From positions 1 to 64,000 of the forward strand of contig UPXY01000006.1 in the NCBI GenBank assembly GCA_900538305.1: a stretch of DNA of 64,000 bases, in the 5' to 3' direction. A model generated the notes under the pieces. The model did not search any database. It saw only the letters and a list, made by a program, of their open reading frames with translations, and was not told where the DNA came from. This document shows, piece by piece, positions 34,065 to 43,142 of this stretch. Origin of the DNA: an uncultured Collinsella sp. (lineage in GTDB: Bacteria; Actinomycetota; Coriobacteriia; Coriobacteriales; Coriobacteriaceae). Each line of letters starts with the position of its first letter. Position 1 is the stretch's first letter. The position numbers and the translations under genes were made by a program.

Positions 34065-35354
34065 CTAGCACACGACGCCATCTGCGAGCGCGCGCTTGCC
34101 GCCCACGAAGACATCGGTCGCGCGACCGGCAAGCTCCATGCCCTCGAACGCGCAATTGTCCGCCTTGGACTCATAGCCCTCGGCACCGACCGTCCAGGTG
34201 GCAGCCGGATCGAAGACCGTGATGTCGGCAACGGAGCCGGGAGCGATGGAGGCAACCTCGACGCCGAGGATACGGCGCGGGGCGACGCTCAAGAGCTCGA
34301 CCATACGGCCGTAGTCGATCGTGCCGGCGGCGACGAGCTTCGTGAGCACGAGCGCAAGGGCACACTCGATGCCGGTAGTGCCGAACGGTGCGAGCTCGAA
34401 CTCGCGGGACTTCTCCCACGCTGCGTGCGGGGCATGGTCGGTGGCGATAGCATCGACCGTACCATCCGCGACTCCGGCGATGAGCGCCTCCGCATCTGCG
34501 GCGGTGCGCAGCGGCGGGTTCATCTTGAGGCGCGTGTCATAGGTGCCGTCGAGCGCGTCCTCGGTGAGGAAGAGGTGGTGCGGCGTGGCCTCGCAGGTCA
34601 CGGGCAGACCCTCCGCTTTGGCAGCGCGCACCAGCTCAAGGCCGCGCGCGGTGGAGATATGCTGGATATGCAGCTTCGCACCGGTGAGGCGCGCAAGCGC
34701 GATGTCGCGGGCAATCTGGATCTCCTCGCCCTCCGCGGGCCAACCGAGAAGCCCCAGACGGGTGGAGACGACGCCCTCGTTCACCTGGCCGTCACCCACG
34801 AGATCCTCGTCCTGGCAGTGCGACAGGAACGTCTTGTCGAACATCTTGCCGTAGTCCATGCAGCGGCGCATCATGCCCGCGCCCTGGATGCCGCGGCCGT
34901 CGTCGGTGAAGGCAACGGCGCCGTGCGCCACCATATCGCCCATCTCGGCGATGATCTCGCCCTTGAGGCCCTTGGAGCAAGCGCCCGCCGGGTACACGTG
35001 GCAATGGCCCTCGCGCTCGGCCACGGACTTCACGTACTCGACCACGGTGCCGTTATCGGTCACGGGATCGGTGTTGGGCATAGAGCAGACGCCGGTGAAG
35101 CCGCCCTTCACAGCCGCACGGGTCTCGCTCTCGATGGTGCCCTTGTGCTCGTAGCCGGGCTCACGCAGGTGCACATGCATGTCCACGAGGCCGGGAACGA
35201 GCATCTTGCCGGAGAGGTCGACGACCTCGCAGCCCTCGGCGGCAAGGCCCTCGCCGACCTCGACGATGCGCTCGCCGTCGATTTTCACATCACAGATGCC
35301 GTCGATGCCGCACTGCGGGTCGACGACGTGGGCGTTCTTAAGCAGAAAGGCCAT
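34065..35354 (-). CDS. pyrC: Dihydroorotase
   Basis: This 429-residue enzyme closes carbamoyl aspartate to dihydroorotate. It is the class I long type: the metal-binding H60-x-H62 lies in DMHVHLREPG, with later TDHAPH and conserved Asp residues. The ATG at 35354 has GGAGGTG upstream and is preferred over a TTG five codons earlier. It overlaps the pyrB end by 17 nt. Confidence 0.95.
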   Translation of the reverse strand: MAFLLKNAHVVDPQCGIDGICDVKIDGERIVEVGEGLAAEGCEVVDLSGKMLVPGLVDMHVHLREPGYEHKGTIESETRAAVKGGFTGVCSMPNTDPVTDNGTVVEYVKSVAEREGHCHVYPAGACSKGLKGEIIAEMGDMVAHGAVAFTDDGRGIQGAGMMRRCMDYGKMFDKTFLSHCQDEDLVGDGQVNEGVVSTRLGLLGWPAEGEEIQIARDIALARLTGAKLHIQHISTARGLELVRAAKAEGLPVTCEATPHHLFLTEDALDGTYDTRLKMNPPLRTAADAEALIAGVADGTVDAIATDHAPHAAWEKSREFELAPFGTTGIECALALVLTKLVAAGTIDYGRMVELLSVAPRRILGVEVASIAPGSVADITVFDPAATWTVGAEGYESKADNCAFEGMELAGRATDVFVGGKRALADGVVC

Positions 35355-36282
35355 TATCGGCACCTCCAAGCAACAGGTACAGGGCTGCCATGCGCACGCA
35401 GATGCCCGCGTACACCTGGTCGAGAATCACGGAGCGCTCCGGATGGTCCGCCATGTATGAATCGAACTCGACACCGCGGTTGATAGGACCGGGATGGCAG
35501 ATGATCGCATCCGGCTTCATGAGGTGTTCGCGCGCCTTGGTGAGACCGAAGAGCTGGTGGTACTCGCGCAGGCTCGGGAAGGGCGCGCCCTCCAGGCGCT
35601 CGCGCTGGATACGCAGCATGTAGACCACGTCGAGCTCGGGCAGGACGTCATCGAGGCAGTAGCTCACATGATCGGCACCGAGTACCTCGGGAGCAGCGGG
35701 GATGAGCGTGCCGGGAGCGACGACCGTGACCTCGGCGCCCATGATCTTGAGAGCCGGAATGAGCGAGCCGCAGACGCGCGAATGCGCGATGTCGCCCACG
35801 ATGCCGACCTTCAACCCCTCGAAGCTACCCTTGCGCTCCCAGATGGAATAGAGGTCGAGGAGAGCCTGCGTGGGGTGGCCATGCTTGCCGTCGCCGGCAT
35901 CGATGACGACGGCAGGGCTCGCCTGGCTCACGATGTAGGGCGCTCCGGCATGCTTGTCGCGCACGACGATGCAGTCGATCTTGTACGCGTCGAGCGTCAT
36001 GACGGTATCGATGAGGCTCTCGCCCTTCACCGTGGAGGTGGAAGAGCCGCCGAAGTTGAGCGTATCGGCGGAAAGACGCTTCTCGGCGAGCTCAAAGGAG
36101 CTGCGGGTGCGCGTGGACGGCTCGTTGAACATGTTCACGACCGTCTTGCCCTTGAGCGTAGGCACCTTCTTGATCTGGCGCTCGTTGACCTGAGAGAACG
36201 CCTTGGCGGTGGTAAGGATCGTCATGAGCTCGGAATCGGAATACTCCGAGATATCGATCAGATGCTTGTGATCATTGAACAT
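35338..36282 (-). CDS. pyrB: Aspartate carbamoyltransferase, catalytic chain
   Basis: This 314-residue enzyme joins carbamoyl phosphate and aspartate. The carbamoyl-phosphate loop STRTRSSFE is at 56-64, and HPTQALLDL near 136 and a late HPGPINRG are intact. No regulatory pyrI gene is nearby. GGGAGG precedes the ATG, 3 bp past the pyrR stop. Confidence 0.96.
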   Translation of the reverse strand: MFNDHKHLIDISEYSDSELMTILTTAKAFSQVNERQIKKVPTLKGKTVVNMFNEPSTRTRSSFELAEKRLSADTLNFGGSSTSTVKGESLIDTVMTLDAYKIDCIVVRDKHAGAPYIVSQASPAVVIDAGDGKHGHPTQALLDLYSIWERKGSFEGLKVGIVGDIAHSRVCGSLIPALKIMGAEVTVVAPGTLIPAAPEVLGADHVSYCLDDVLPELDVVYMLRIQRERLEGAPFPSLREYHQLFGLTKAREHLMKPDAIICHPGPINRGVEFDSYMADHPERSVILDQVYAGICVRMAALYLLLGGADNGLSA

Positions 36283-36285
36283 GGG

Positions 36286-36864
36286 CTACTCGCCTCCCAG
36301 CGGCGCGGAGCCCACACGGGAGCCCGGCTCGACATCGAAGATTTCCACGGTGCTGCGACCGTCAACTTCCTTGAGGTACAGGCGGACGTTCTCCTCATGC
36401 GAGGAAGGAACGTTCTTGCCGACGAAATCGGGGCAGATGGGAAGCTCGCGATGGCCGCGATCCACGAGCACGGCGAGCTCTACGCGGCTCGGGCGTCCCA
36501 GATCCATGATGGCGTCGAGCGCGGCGCGGATGGTGCGACCCGTGTACAGGATATCGTCGACCAGCACGATGCGCTTGCCGTCGACATCAAAGTCGATCTT
36601 GCTCGCATGGACCTCCGGCGCGAACGTGGCGAAGTCATCGCGGTAGAAGCTGATATCCAGGCTGCCGAGCGGCAGACGCACCCCCTCGATCTCCTCGATC
36701 TTCTCGACGAGCTGCTTGGCAAGCAGGTCGCCGCGTGTCACGATGCCCACGAGCGCGAGGTTCTCGCAACCTTCGTTCCGCTCGAGGATTTCGTGCGCGA
36801 TGCGCGTAATGGCGCGGTTGATGGCGGTCTCGTCCATGATGACCGCCTTAGGCTTCGTGCCCAT
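36286..36864 (-). CDS. pyrR: PyrR, pyrimidine operon attenuator and uracil phosphoribosyltransferase
   Basis: This 192-residue PRTase-fold protein regulates pyr mRNA by binding its leader when UMP is high. The PRPP motif VLVDDILYTGRT is at 100-111. The ATG at 36864 has AAGGAG upstream; the long upstream in-frame extension runs through the leader and is rejected. The gene is first in pyrR-pyrB-pyrC-pyrK-pyrD-pyrF, and a PyrR-type RNA site precedes it. carA/carB are not in the window. Confidence 0.95.
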   Translation of the reverse strand: MGTKPKAVIMDETAINRAITRIAHEILERNEGCENLALVGIVTRGDLLAKQLVEKIEEIEGVRLPLGSLDISFYRDDFATFAPEVHASKIDFDVDGKRIVLVDDILYTGRTIRAALDAIMDLGRPSRVELAVLVDRGHRELPICPDFVGKNVPSSHEENVRLYLKEVDGRSTVEIFDVEPGSRVGSAPLGGE

Positions 36865-36918
36865 CGCACTCCTTCCTCTTATCGATGCCTCCGGGCGCAC
36901 CACGCCCGACCGAGGCAA

Positions 36919-37069
36919 CAAAAAAGATGCCCGACCGCCGCGCGGTACGGACACCCCGAAGAAGGAACCGGTCGCTTGCAGCGCTTTTGGTATTCCACAA
37001 CCAACCGGATCGTATGTCTTTCCTTGCGGGTATCTCGTACCACGTTTAAAGGTCCTGCCTAGTGTAGCA
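36919..37069 (-). promoter_or_regulatory. PyrR-type attenuator leader of the pyr operon, with promoter
   Basis: An extended -10, TGCTACACT, is at 37061-37069. Next, 37018-37051 holds CTTTAAA, a hairpin GGTA-CGAGA-TACC (37029-37041) and CGCAAGG, the layout of PyrR binding loops. A branched region (36968-37010) follows. Last comes a terminator: arms 36942-36953 and 36928-36938, then six T (36920-36925). GTGGTAC in the binding hairpin (37037-37043) can pair with GTACCGC in the terminator arm (36942-36948), with one G-U. Binding hairpin and antiterminator are therefore mutually exclusive. This fits attenuation: PyrR-UMP would hold the first hairpin and let the terminator form. Confidence 0.72.
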
Positions 37070-37243
37070 TGCGTCCGAGCATTCGCGCGCGTGGTTCCCG
37101 CCAACGGCAGCATGCGCATAGAAATCCTCGGAGACTGCATATTTGCATGTGCAGCTGCGCAGATGGAACGAAATGGACAACGCGCTTCGTCGTATCGAAC
37201 AATTCGCCACAGCAATGTTCCGAGACTTTTTTTCAAATGGTCC

Positions 37244-37271
37244 TTGCCAACGCGCGCGACTTTTGTATACT
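37244..37271 (+). promoter_or_regulatory. Promoter of tRNA-Asn
   Basis: TTGCCA (37244-37249) and TATACT (37266-37271) are each one base from consensus, with a 16-bp spacer. Transcription would start near 37278, about 20 nt before the tRNA. Confidence 0.75.
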
Positions 37272-37297
37272 AAGTTCTGTTGCTTGCGAGCAGCCAT

Positions 37298-37372
37298 TCC
37301 TCGGTAGCTCAATGGTAGAGCACGCGGCTGTTAACCGCGCTGTTGTAGGTTCGAGTCCTACCCGGGGAGCCA
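37298..37372 (+). tRNA. tRNA-Asn (anticodon GTT)
   Basis: The 75-nt sequence folds into a complete cloverleaf. The acceptor arm is TCCTCGG/CCGGGGA, the D-stem GCTC/GAGC, the anticodon stem CGCGG/CCGCG with loop CTGTTAA (anticodon GTT), and the T-arm GTAGG-TTCGAGT-CCTAC. G is the discriminator and the CCA end is encoded. It is the only RNA gene seen and one of two plus-strand genes. Confidence 0.97.
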
Positions 37373-37381
37373 TTGTTTATA

Positions 37382-37415
37382 AAGACCCTGTCAGTCCCCC
37401 TGGCAGGGTCTTTTC
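37382..37415 (+). terminator. Terminator of tRNA-Asn
   Basis: AAGACCCTG (37382-37390) pairs with CAGGGTCTT (37404-37412), and the stem runs into TTTT. It starts 10 bp after the tRNA. Confidence 0.88.
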
Positions 37416-37504
37416 GTATGCATCGCGGGCGCACCGAACATCTCTGCAGCCTCGCACCGGATCAGGTTCGAGCCGAACGGAAAGGCATCGGGGCGAGCTT
37501 CGAA

Positions 37505-37539
37505 TGCAAAGAGGCTTGGGTTCTGAGCGAACCCAAGCC
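37505..37539 (-). terminator. Terminator of rpoD
   Basis: A perfect 11-bp stem, GGCTTGGGTTC (37513-37523) with 37529-37539 and a 5-base loop, lies 58 bp past the rpoD stop. On the minus strand TCTTTG follows, a weak T-run. It may serve both directions. Confidence 0.6.
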
Positions 37540-37596
37540 GTCTCTAAAAACATGCACCTACAAGGCGCCTATAAAACCGGAATCGAAGCGATCGCG

Positions 37597-38955
37597 CTAC
37601 ATCTCGATGTAGTCCTTGAGCTTGCTCGAGCGGCTGGGATGGCGGAGCTTCGCAAGCGTCTTGCTCTCGATCTGACGGATGCGCTCGCGCGTCACGCCGA
37701 ACACGCGGCCGACCTCCTCGAGCGTACGCGGGTTGCCGTCGACGAGGCCGAAGCGGAGCTCGATGACCTTGCGCTCGCGATCGGCGAGCGAGTCGAGCAC
37801 CTGCGAGAGCTGCTCCTGCAGCATGGAAAAGCTCGCGGCATCGGGCGGAACGACCGCCTGCGAATCCTCGATGAAGTCACCGAGCTGGGAATCCTCTTCC
37901 TCGCCGATAGGCGTCTCGAGCGAGACCGGCTCCTGGGAAATCTTCTGGATCTCGCGCACGCGGTCTGCGCTGATACCCATTTCCTCGCCGATCTCCTCGG
38001 GAGTTGGGTCGCGACCAAGGTCCTGCAGCAACTGGCGCTGGACGCGCACGAGCTTGTTGATCGTCTCGACCATGTGCACCGGGATGCGGATGGTGCGCGC
38101 CTGATCGGCGATCGCGCGCGTGATCGCCTGGCGAATCCACCACGTCGCATACGTGGAGAATTTGAAGCCCTTCTCGTAGTCGAACTTCTCGACAGCACGG
38201 ATAAGGCCGAGGTTACCCTCTTGGATGAGGTCGAGGAAGAGCATGCCGCGTCCCACATAGCGTTTCGCGATGGAGACCACGAGACGGAGGTTCGCGCTGA
38301 TGAGCGCCTGCTTCGCCTCAAGACCCACTTGCTCGACGCGAGAGAGGCGGCGCATCTCGGCGCGCGTGAGCGAAAGCTCGCCACGGTCCGCGGCCTCGAG
38401 CTTATCCGTTGCATCGAGGCCAGCCTCGATCTTCATGGCAAGATCGACCTCGTCTGCAGCGGTGAGCAGGTCGACTTTACCGATCTCCTTGAGGTACATG
38501 CGTACGGGATCGCCGGTGAGCATGACGGTCGAAGCGTCGATACCGCGTACGCGCGAACGCGAGCGCGAGGTGCGCGCCCTCGACTTCTTCTTGCGCGCGG
38601 AGCCCATCTCGGACTCAGCGATCTTGGCGACCTTGATGTCGTGATCCTCGATGCTCTCGTCATCCAGATCGTCATCGAGGTCATCGACGCCGAGCGCGTC
38701 CTCATCGTCGGCATCGGCGACGTCATCGACATCCATGGGAAGATCGTCGTCGCCATCAACCTGCGAGGTCACCTCGATACCGCGATCTCGAAGCGAGGTA
38801 TAGATAGAACTAAGCTGTGCATCGTCTACATCGACGTCTTTCAGGACGACCTGGATCTCGTCCTCGGAAACAGACCCGGACACCGAGCCCCTATCGACCA
38901 ACGTTTTGACGTAAGCCTCGAGCTCGATACCTGTATGCTCGGTCTTTTTCGGCAC
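37597..38955 (-). CDS. rpoD: RNA polymerase primary sigma factor
   Basis: This 452-residue protein is the housekeeping sigma-70. It has region 1.1-like sequence at the start, then a very acidic segment (about 65-105) and a basic one (about 118-138). Complete regions 1.2-4.2 follow, including DLIQEGNLGLIRAVEKFDY (region 2) and a region 4 helix-turn-helix with VTRERIRQIESKTL. It reads the TTGACA/TATAAT-type promoters seen in the window. The start is GTG at 38955 with GGGAG upstream. It follows dnaG, the classical dnaG-rpoD pair. Confidence 0.96.
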   Translation of the reverse strand: MPKKTEHTGIELEAYVKTLVDRGSVSGSVSEDEIQVVLKDVDVDDAQLSSIYTSLRDRGIEVTSQVDGDDDLPMDVDDVADADDEDALGVDDLDDDLDDESIEDHDIKVAKIAESEMGSARKKKSRARTSRSRSRVRGIDASTVMLTGDPVRMYLKEIGKVDLLTAADEVDLAMKIEAGLDATDKLEAADRGELSLTRAEMRRLSRVEQVGLEAKQALISANLRLVVSIAKRYVGRGMLFLDLIQEGNLGLIRAVEKFDYEKGFKFSTYATWWIRQAITRAIADQARTIRIPVHMVETINKLVRVQRQLLQDLGRDPTPEEIGEEMGISADRVREIQKISQEPVSLETPIGEEEDSQLGDFIEDSQAVVPPDAASFSMLQEQLSQVLDSLADRERKVIELRFGLVDGNPRTLEEVGRVFGVTRERIRQIESKTLAKLRHPSRSSKLKDYIEM

Positions 38956-39110
38956 AGAAGCTCCCTTCCTTAGTCCACGGGACTCATTACTTTAACACAG
39001 CTCACTATACCCAATACGTGGGAATATGAAGCATCAGAATATATTTCTGGCTGGGCAAGTCCAGAAAGGCTACCGTCTCTTACGCGGCAGCTTCACCTCG
39101 GCATTCGCAC
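38956..39110 (-). promoter_or_regulatory. Possible rpoD promoter between dnaG and rpoD
   Basis: TATAGT on the minus strand (39004-39009) is one base from a consensus -10. The -35 region is poor. The gap is AT-rich compared with its flanks, which supports an extra promoter for rpoD beside read-through from dnaG. Confidence 0.45.
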
Positions 39111-41153
39111 CTATTCGGTAACGAAGGGGTCCGCGATGCCGCCAACAGCCCGTTGCAATTCACGCTGGCGAGCAGCGAACTGCGTCGCCTGGATCGTGAG
39201 GGCGCGACGCTCGTCATGACCAAGTGAACGGTCTTGCCGCAACCGCGCCTGCACCGCCCGAAGGCGACGTTGCACGGTATAGAGCTCGAGCGTGTTGATG
39301 AGAAACTCGATGTTCGCCTTCGCGGAATGCTTGCTTGTAGAGGAGATGAGCCCGCTCGAGACGAGCTGGGGAGCCTCGGGGCACACCGCGAGCACGGCCG
39401 CCATGGCATCGAAAGCGCTCGTCCCCTCGGGCGTGGCGAGCACGGCCCACGCGATAGATTCATGTCGGGGATCGACCCAATCGATCTCGGTAATGCGCTC
39501 AGCGAAGGGGCGGAACGAATCTGGCGCGCTCGTGAGCATCGTGAGCAGCTCCCGCTCGCAAGCGAGCGCGCGGCGCTCAAGATCGCTCAACACCATGGGC
39601 GACGCAGGGGAGGCAGCGTACGCTGCCCCATCGGCACGCTCGGACTGCACGGCTCCCGCATTCGCCGCCACATCGGCGACATCGTAACCATATGCGTCAT
39701 CGGGGACGTAATCGTACGGAACATCACCGATGGCAGGATCGACGGGGGCGCTCACGGGCGCGCTCCCCGAGGCAGGTCGGGTCAAGGTGCTGCGCGCACC
39801 GGGCTTGCCCGCGCCCCGCGATGCTGCCTCGCGCATCTGCTCCCTGCGGCGTGCGTTCGCCTCCTCTCCGGCAACGGTGCGGAACACGCGTTGCGCGGCG
39901 CTGCGCACGGTATCGACGTCGATCTGCAGCCTATCGGCGATCTGCATATAGTAAGAGTCCACCAGGTAGCTCGAACGGAGCGGGTAGATGAGTCGGCACG
40001 CGTCGTCGAGTGCGGCGGCGCGGCCACCCGGCGTGGAGATGTCACTGCGTGCCTCGAGCTTGCGGAACACGAAGTCCATGAGCGGCTCTGCGGCACCCAA
40101 CAGTTCTCGCAGCGCATTTCCACCGTTCGCGGTGATGTACTCCATGGGATCCATGCCGTCGGGCAGCACCACGCAGCGCAAATCGACCGTGCTCTGCTCG
40201 ATGAACTGGATTGCGCGTTCAGCGGCCTTCTGCCCGGCGGCATCGCCGTCGAACAGGTACACGATCTGCTTCGCGAACCGCGAAAGGGTCTTTACATGGT
40301 GCTCTGTAAGCGCCGTGCCGAGCGTGGCGACAACGTTGCCGATCCCAGCCTCATGGCAGGCGATGGCATCGGTATACCCCTCGACCACCACTGCTTGCGC
40401 CGCGGCGACGATATGCTCCTTCGCCCAGTTGAACGCATAGAGGTTCCGTTTCTTGTGAAAGACGCTCGTCTCGGCGGTGTTGAGGTACTTCGGCTGACCG
40501 TCGCCCATGATGCGTCCGCCGAACGCGATGCACGCACCTCGCTCATCGAAAATGGGGAACATCACGCGCTCATAGAACCGGTCGGCAAGGTTGCCGCGGT
40601 CGCGCCGGATGGCGACGTTCGCGTCTATCATCTCTTGGGCGGTGAAACCCTTCGAAGACAGATGCGCGACGAGCGCTCCCCTGCCCGGCGCGTACCCGAG
40701 CCGGTACTTGCGGCACACATCGGAACCCATCGCGCGCGAGGAGAAATAGGCGCGCGGGCGATCGTCACGGCCGCGCATGAGCTGCAAGTGGTAGAAGTTC
40801 GAAGTCTCCTCGCACACGTCGATGATGCGCGAGCGCTTGGTGCCGCGACGGGCCCCGGCGTTCGAATCCTCGATCTCGATACCAGCTCGGTCTGCGAGAT
40901 ACCGGATCGCTTCTGGAAACGAAAGGTTCTCGCGCTTCATGATATAGCTGAAGCAGTCGCCGCCTTCGCCGCAACCGAAACAATGCCAAACCTGGGTCGC
41001 GGGGATCACATGAAACGACGGCGTCTTCTCGCCGTGGAAGGGGCAGCATCCCCACAAATCCTGGCCGCGGGGTTTCAACGGGACGGTCTCCTGCACGAGC
41101 GCCACGAGGTCGGTTGCCGCGCGTACGCGATTCTTATCCTCCTCAGAGATCAT
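39111..41153 (-). CDS. dnaG: DNA primase
   Basis: This 680-residue enzyme makes RNA primers at the fork. The zinc site is C37-x2-H40-x17-C58-x2-C61, TOPRIM has VVVEGYTDAIA and LFDGDAAG, and the C-terminal helicase-interaction region follows a low-complexity Ala/Gly/Pro linker. The ATG at 41153 (MISEEDKNRVRAATDLV) is the family start. An ATG ten codons earlier would overlap ribF more and has no usable ribosome binding site. It overlaps the ribF end by 11 nt. Confidence 0.95.
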   Translation of the reverse strand: MISEEDKNRVRAATDLVALVQETVPLKPRGQDLWGCCPFHGEKTPSFHVIPATQVWHCFGCGEGGDCFSYIMKRENLSFPEAIRYLADRAGIEIEDSNAGARRGTKRSRIIDVCEETSNFYHLQLMRGRDDRPRAYFSSRAMGSDVCRKYRLGYAPGRGALVAHLSSKGFTAQEMIDANVAIRRDRGNLADRFYERVMFPIFDERGACIAFGGRIMGDGQPKYLNTAETSVFHKKRNLYAFNWAKEHIVAAAQAVVVEGYTDAIACHEAGIGNVVATLGTALTEHHVKTLSRFAKQIVYLFDGDAAGQKAAERAIQFIEQSTVDLRCVVLPDGMDPMEYITANGGNALRELLGAAEPLMDFVFRKLEARSDISTPGGRAAALDDACRLIYPLRSSYLVDSYYMQIADRLQIDVDTVRSAAQRVFRTVAGEEANARRREQMREAASRGAGKPGARSTLTRPASGSAPVSAPVDPAIGDVPYDYVPDDAYGYDVADVAANAGAVQSERADGAAYAASPASPMVLSDLERRALACERELLTMLTSAPDSFRPFAERITEIDWVDPRHESIAWAVLATPEGTSAFDAMAAVLAVCPEAPQLVSSGLISSTSKHSAKANIEFLINTLELYTVQRRLRAVQARLRQDRSLGHDERRALTIQATQFAARQRELQRAVGGIADPFVTE

Positions 41154-42159
41154 CGAGCACGACCCCGCTTTCGCCGAACTCATCCTTCACGCTATCGATA
41201 TTATCGAGCACCGTCCGGACAAGTTCATCGACCGACGAGAACTTCACAAGGCCTCGAAGCAGGCGCGCGAACACGAGCGAGATTTCATGACCGTACACAT
41301 CGCCGGAAAAGCCGACGAGATGCGCCTCGAGTGATGCGGATTCCGGGCGGTCGCAAAAGGTGGGCGGCACACCGACGTTAATCGCCGCCGGCCACACGCA
41401 GCCCTCCACCAGGGAGAGACCGCTGTAGACGCCCTCCTTCGGCAGCTGGACACCGTGAGGCACTTCAACGTTCGCCGTGGGGAACCCCATGCCCGTCCCC
41501 TCTCCGCGGCCAGAGCGGATGCGCCCGCGCACGAGGTACCGGCGACCGAGTTCGGACTCCGCCCGCGCAAGGTCGCCTTCAGCGATATGGCTGCGGATGT
41601 GCGTGGCCGATACCACCTCGCCGTCGCAGCTCACGAGCTCGTGCCCGGTAAGCGCGATGCCGTGCTCCGAGCACCATCTCTGCATAACGGGCACCGTAGA
41701 GGCTCCGTGGTAGCCGAGGCGAAAATCGCTCCCCACATGGATCGCACGAACATCGCAGGCGGCAAGCAGCACCTGCGAGAAGAACGACGCATGGTCGAGC
41801 TTCGAGAGCTCGGGTGTGAAGGATATGACGAGCACGGCGTCCACGCCGGAACGGGCGAGAAGCGCGAGGCGGTCATCGTGCGTCGTGAGCTTGAGCGCGG
41901 GGCGCGTCGATACCACGGCGTCGGGATCGGGATCGAACGTCACCGCAACGGTACGCCAGCCATGCATGCGCCCGTCGGCGACGGCGGAATCAATGAGCGA
42001 GCAATGACCGAGGTGCACGCCGTCGAAGGCACCAATCACGGCAACCACAGGCCCAAACGCGGAAAGGCACCCCGATTCCCATGCCATGATGGGTGCCGAG
42101 AGCTCGTCCGGCGCGGTAACGAGGAAATCGCGCCGCAGCTCAACTACATCCGGCATCAT
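41143..42159 (-). CDS. ribF: Bifunctional riboflavin kinase/FAD synthetase
   Basis: This 338-residue enzyme makes FMN and FAD. The N-terminal nucleotidyltransferase has GAFDGVHLGH at 43-52. The C-terminal kinase has GRGEGTGMGFPTANV and NVGVPPTF. It begins with two ATGs, the first overlapping the truB stop (ATGATG). truB-ribF is the conserved order; rpsO usually follows but dnaG does here. Confidence 0.94.
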   Translation of the reverse strand: MMPDVVELRRDFLVTAPDELSAPIMAWESGCLSAFGPVVAVIGAFDGVHLGHCSLIDSAVADGRMHGWRTVAVTFDPDPDAVVSTRPALKLTTHDDRLALLARSGVDAVLVISFTPELSKLDHASFFSQVLLAACDVRAIHVGSDFRLGYHGASTVPVMQRWCSEHGIALTGHELVSCDGEVVSATHIRSHIAEGDLARAESELGRRYLVRGRIRSGRGEGTGMGFPTANVEVPHGVQLPKEGVYSGLSLVEGCVWPAAINVGVPPTFCDRPESASLEAHLVGFSGDVYGHEISLVFARLLRGLVKFSSVDELVRTVLDNIDSVKDEFGESGVVLDDL

Positions 42160-43082
42160 AGGCGCACCCCCTCGATGGGTTGCGGAAACACATCGCGCGG
42201 ACGAACGCAGCCGCCCGTGACCTCACCGAGCGCGACAAGGGTATTTTCCTGCACGAGCGCTACGCGCACGCCCTCGGCGGGAAGCTCGCCGCGCGGCGCA
42301 ACCACCTTGCCGCAGAGAACATCTGAAACCTGAGCCTCGTCGAGCGCGAACACCGGCACGCCGATCGCGGTGACGGGGTCGAGTGCCGAAGCACGGGCGG
42401 CATCGACGGAGAGCCCATCGAGTGCAAGACAGCGCTCGATACCGACGGAGCCCGAAGCCGTGCGTCGAAGCGCCCCGAGATGCGCGGCGGAGCCTACAGC
42501 GCGACCAAGATCGCGCGCGAGCGCCCGGATATACGTGCCCTTGCTCACCGTGAAACCGACTGTCCAAACAGGCACGCCGTCCTCGCGGGCGATACCATAG
42601 AGCTCCGCGGCATGAACGGTCACCGGTCGCGGTGCGAGTTCGACGTCCTCACCGGCCCGCGCGCGCTTGTACGAACGCACGCCGTCAACGGAAATGGCGG
42701 AATATGCGGGAGGGGTCTGCATCTGATCCCCCAAGAGGCGAGCAAGCGCATCCCGGGCGAACGGCTCCTCGAACAAGCATGCATCGACCGGCGCCTCGTG
42801 TGACACTTCGCCTTCCGCGTCGTCGGTCACGGTCTCGCATCCGAAGCGGATCTGCGCGACATAGCTCTTGGTATCGAGCGCGAGCATGCCAAGCAGACGC
42901 GTCGCCTGCCCGATGCCCACGATCATGACGCCTGTCGCAAGTGGGTCGAGGGTGCCTGCATGCCCCACGCGCCGCTCCCCTACCGCGCGTCGCACACGCG
43001 CCACGACATCGTGAGACGTGATGCCGAGCGGCTTATCGACCGCGATGAGAGCATTGAGCTGTGCGACCTTGCGTCGAGCCAT
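42156..43082 (-). CDS. truB: tRNA pseudouridine55 synthase
   Basis: This 308-residue enzyme makes pseudouridine 55 in the tRNA T-loop. The catalytic Asp is D46 in GHAGTLDPLATG, and TPPAYSAISVDG and the KGTYIRALARDLG block are intact. A C-terminal PUA-like domain follows. GGGAG precedes the ATG at 43082. Confidence 0.95.
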   Translation of the reverse strand: MARRKVAQLNALIAVDKPLGITSHDVVARVRRAVGERRVGHAGTLDPLATGVMIVGIGQATRLLGMLALDTKSYVAQIRFGCETVTDDAEGEVSHEAPVDACLFEEPFARDALARLLGDQMQTPPAYSAISVDGVRSYKRARAGEDVELAPRPVTVHAAELYGIAREDGVPVWTVGFTVSKGTYIRALARDLGRAVGSAAHLGALRRTASGSVGIERCLALDGLSVDAARASALDPVTAIGVPVFALDEAQVSDVLCGKVVAPRGELPAEGVRVALVQENTLVALGEVTGGCVRPRDVFPQPIEGVRL

Positions 43083-43142
43083 GAGGCTCCCTTCAAACGA
43101 TATGGTTGGTTGCAGCGCTATCGTGTCGTGCGGACGCGTCGT

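Noticed and set aside
37597..37700. Reading the rpoD 3' region as part of a plus-strand gene continuing from the tRNA
   Set aside because: The tRNA has its own terminator and the plus-strand frame covers the tRNA itself.
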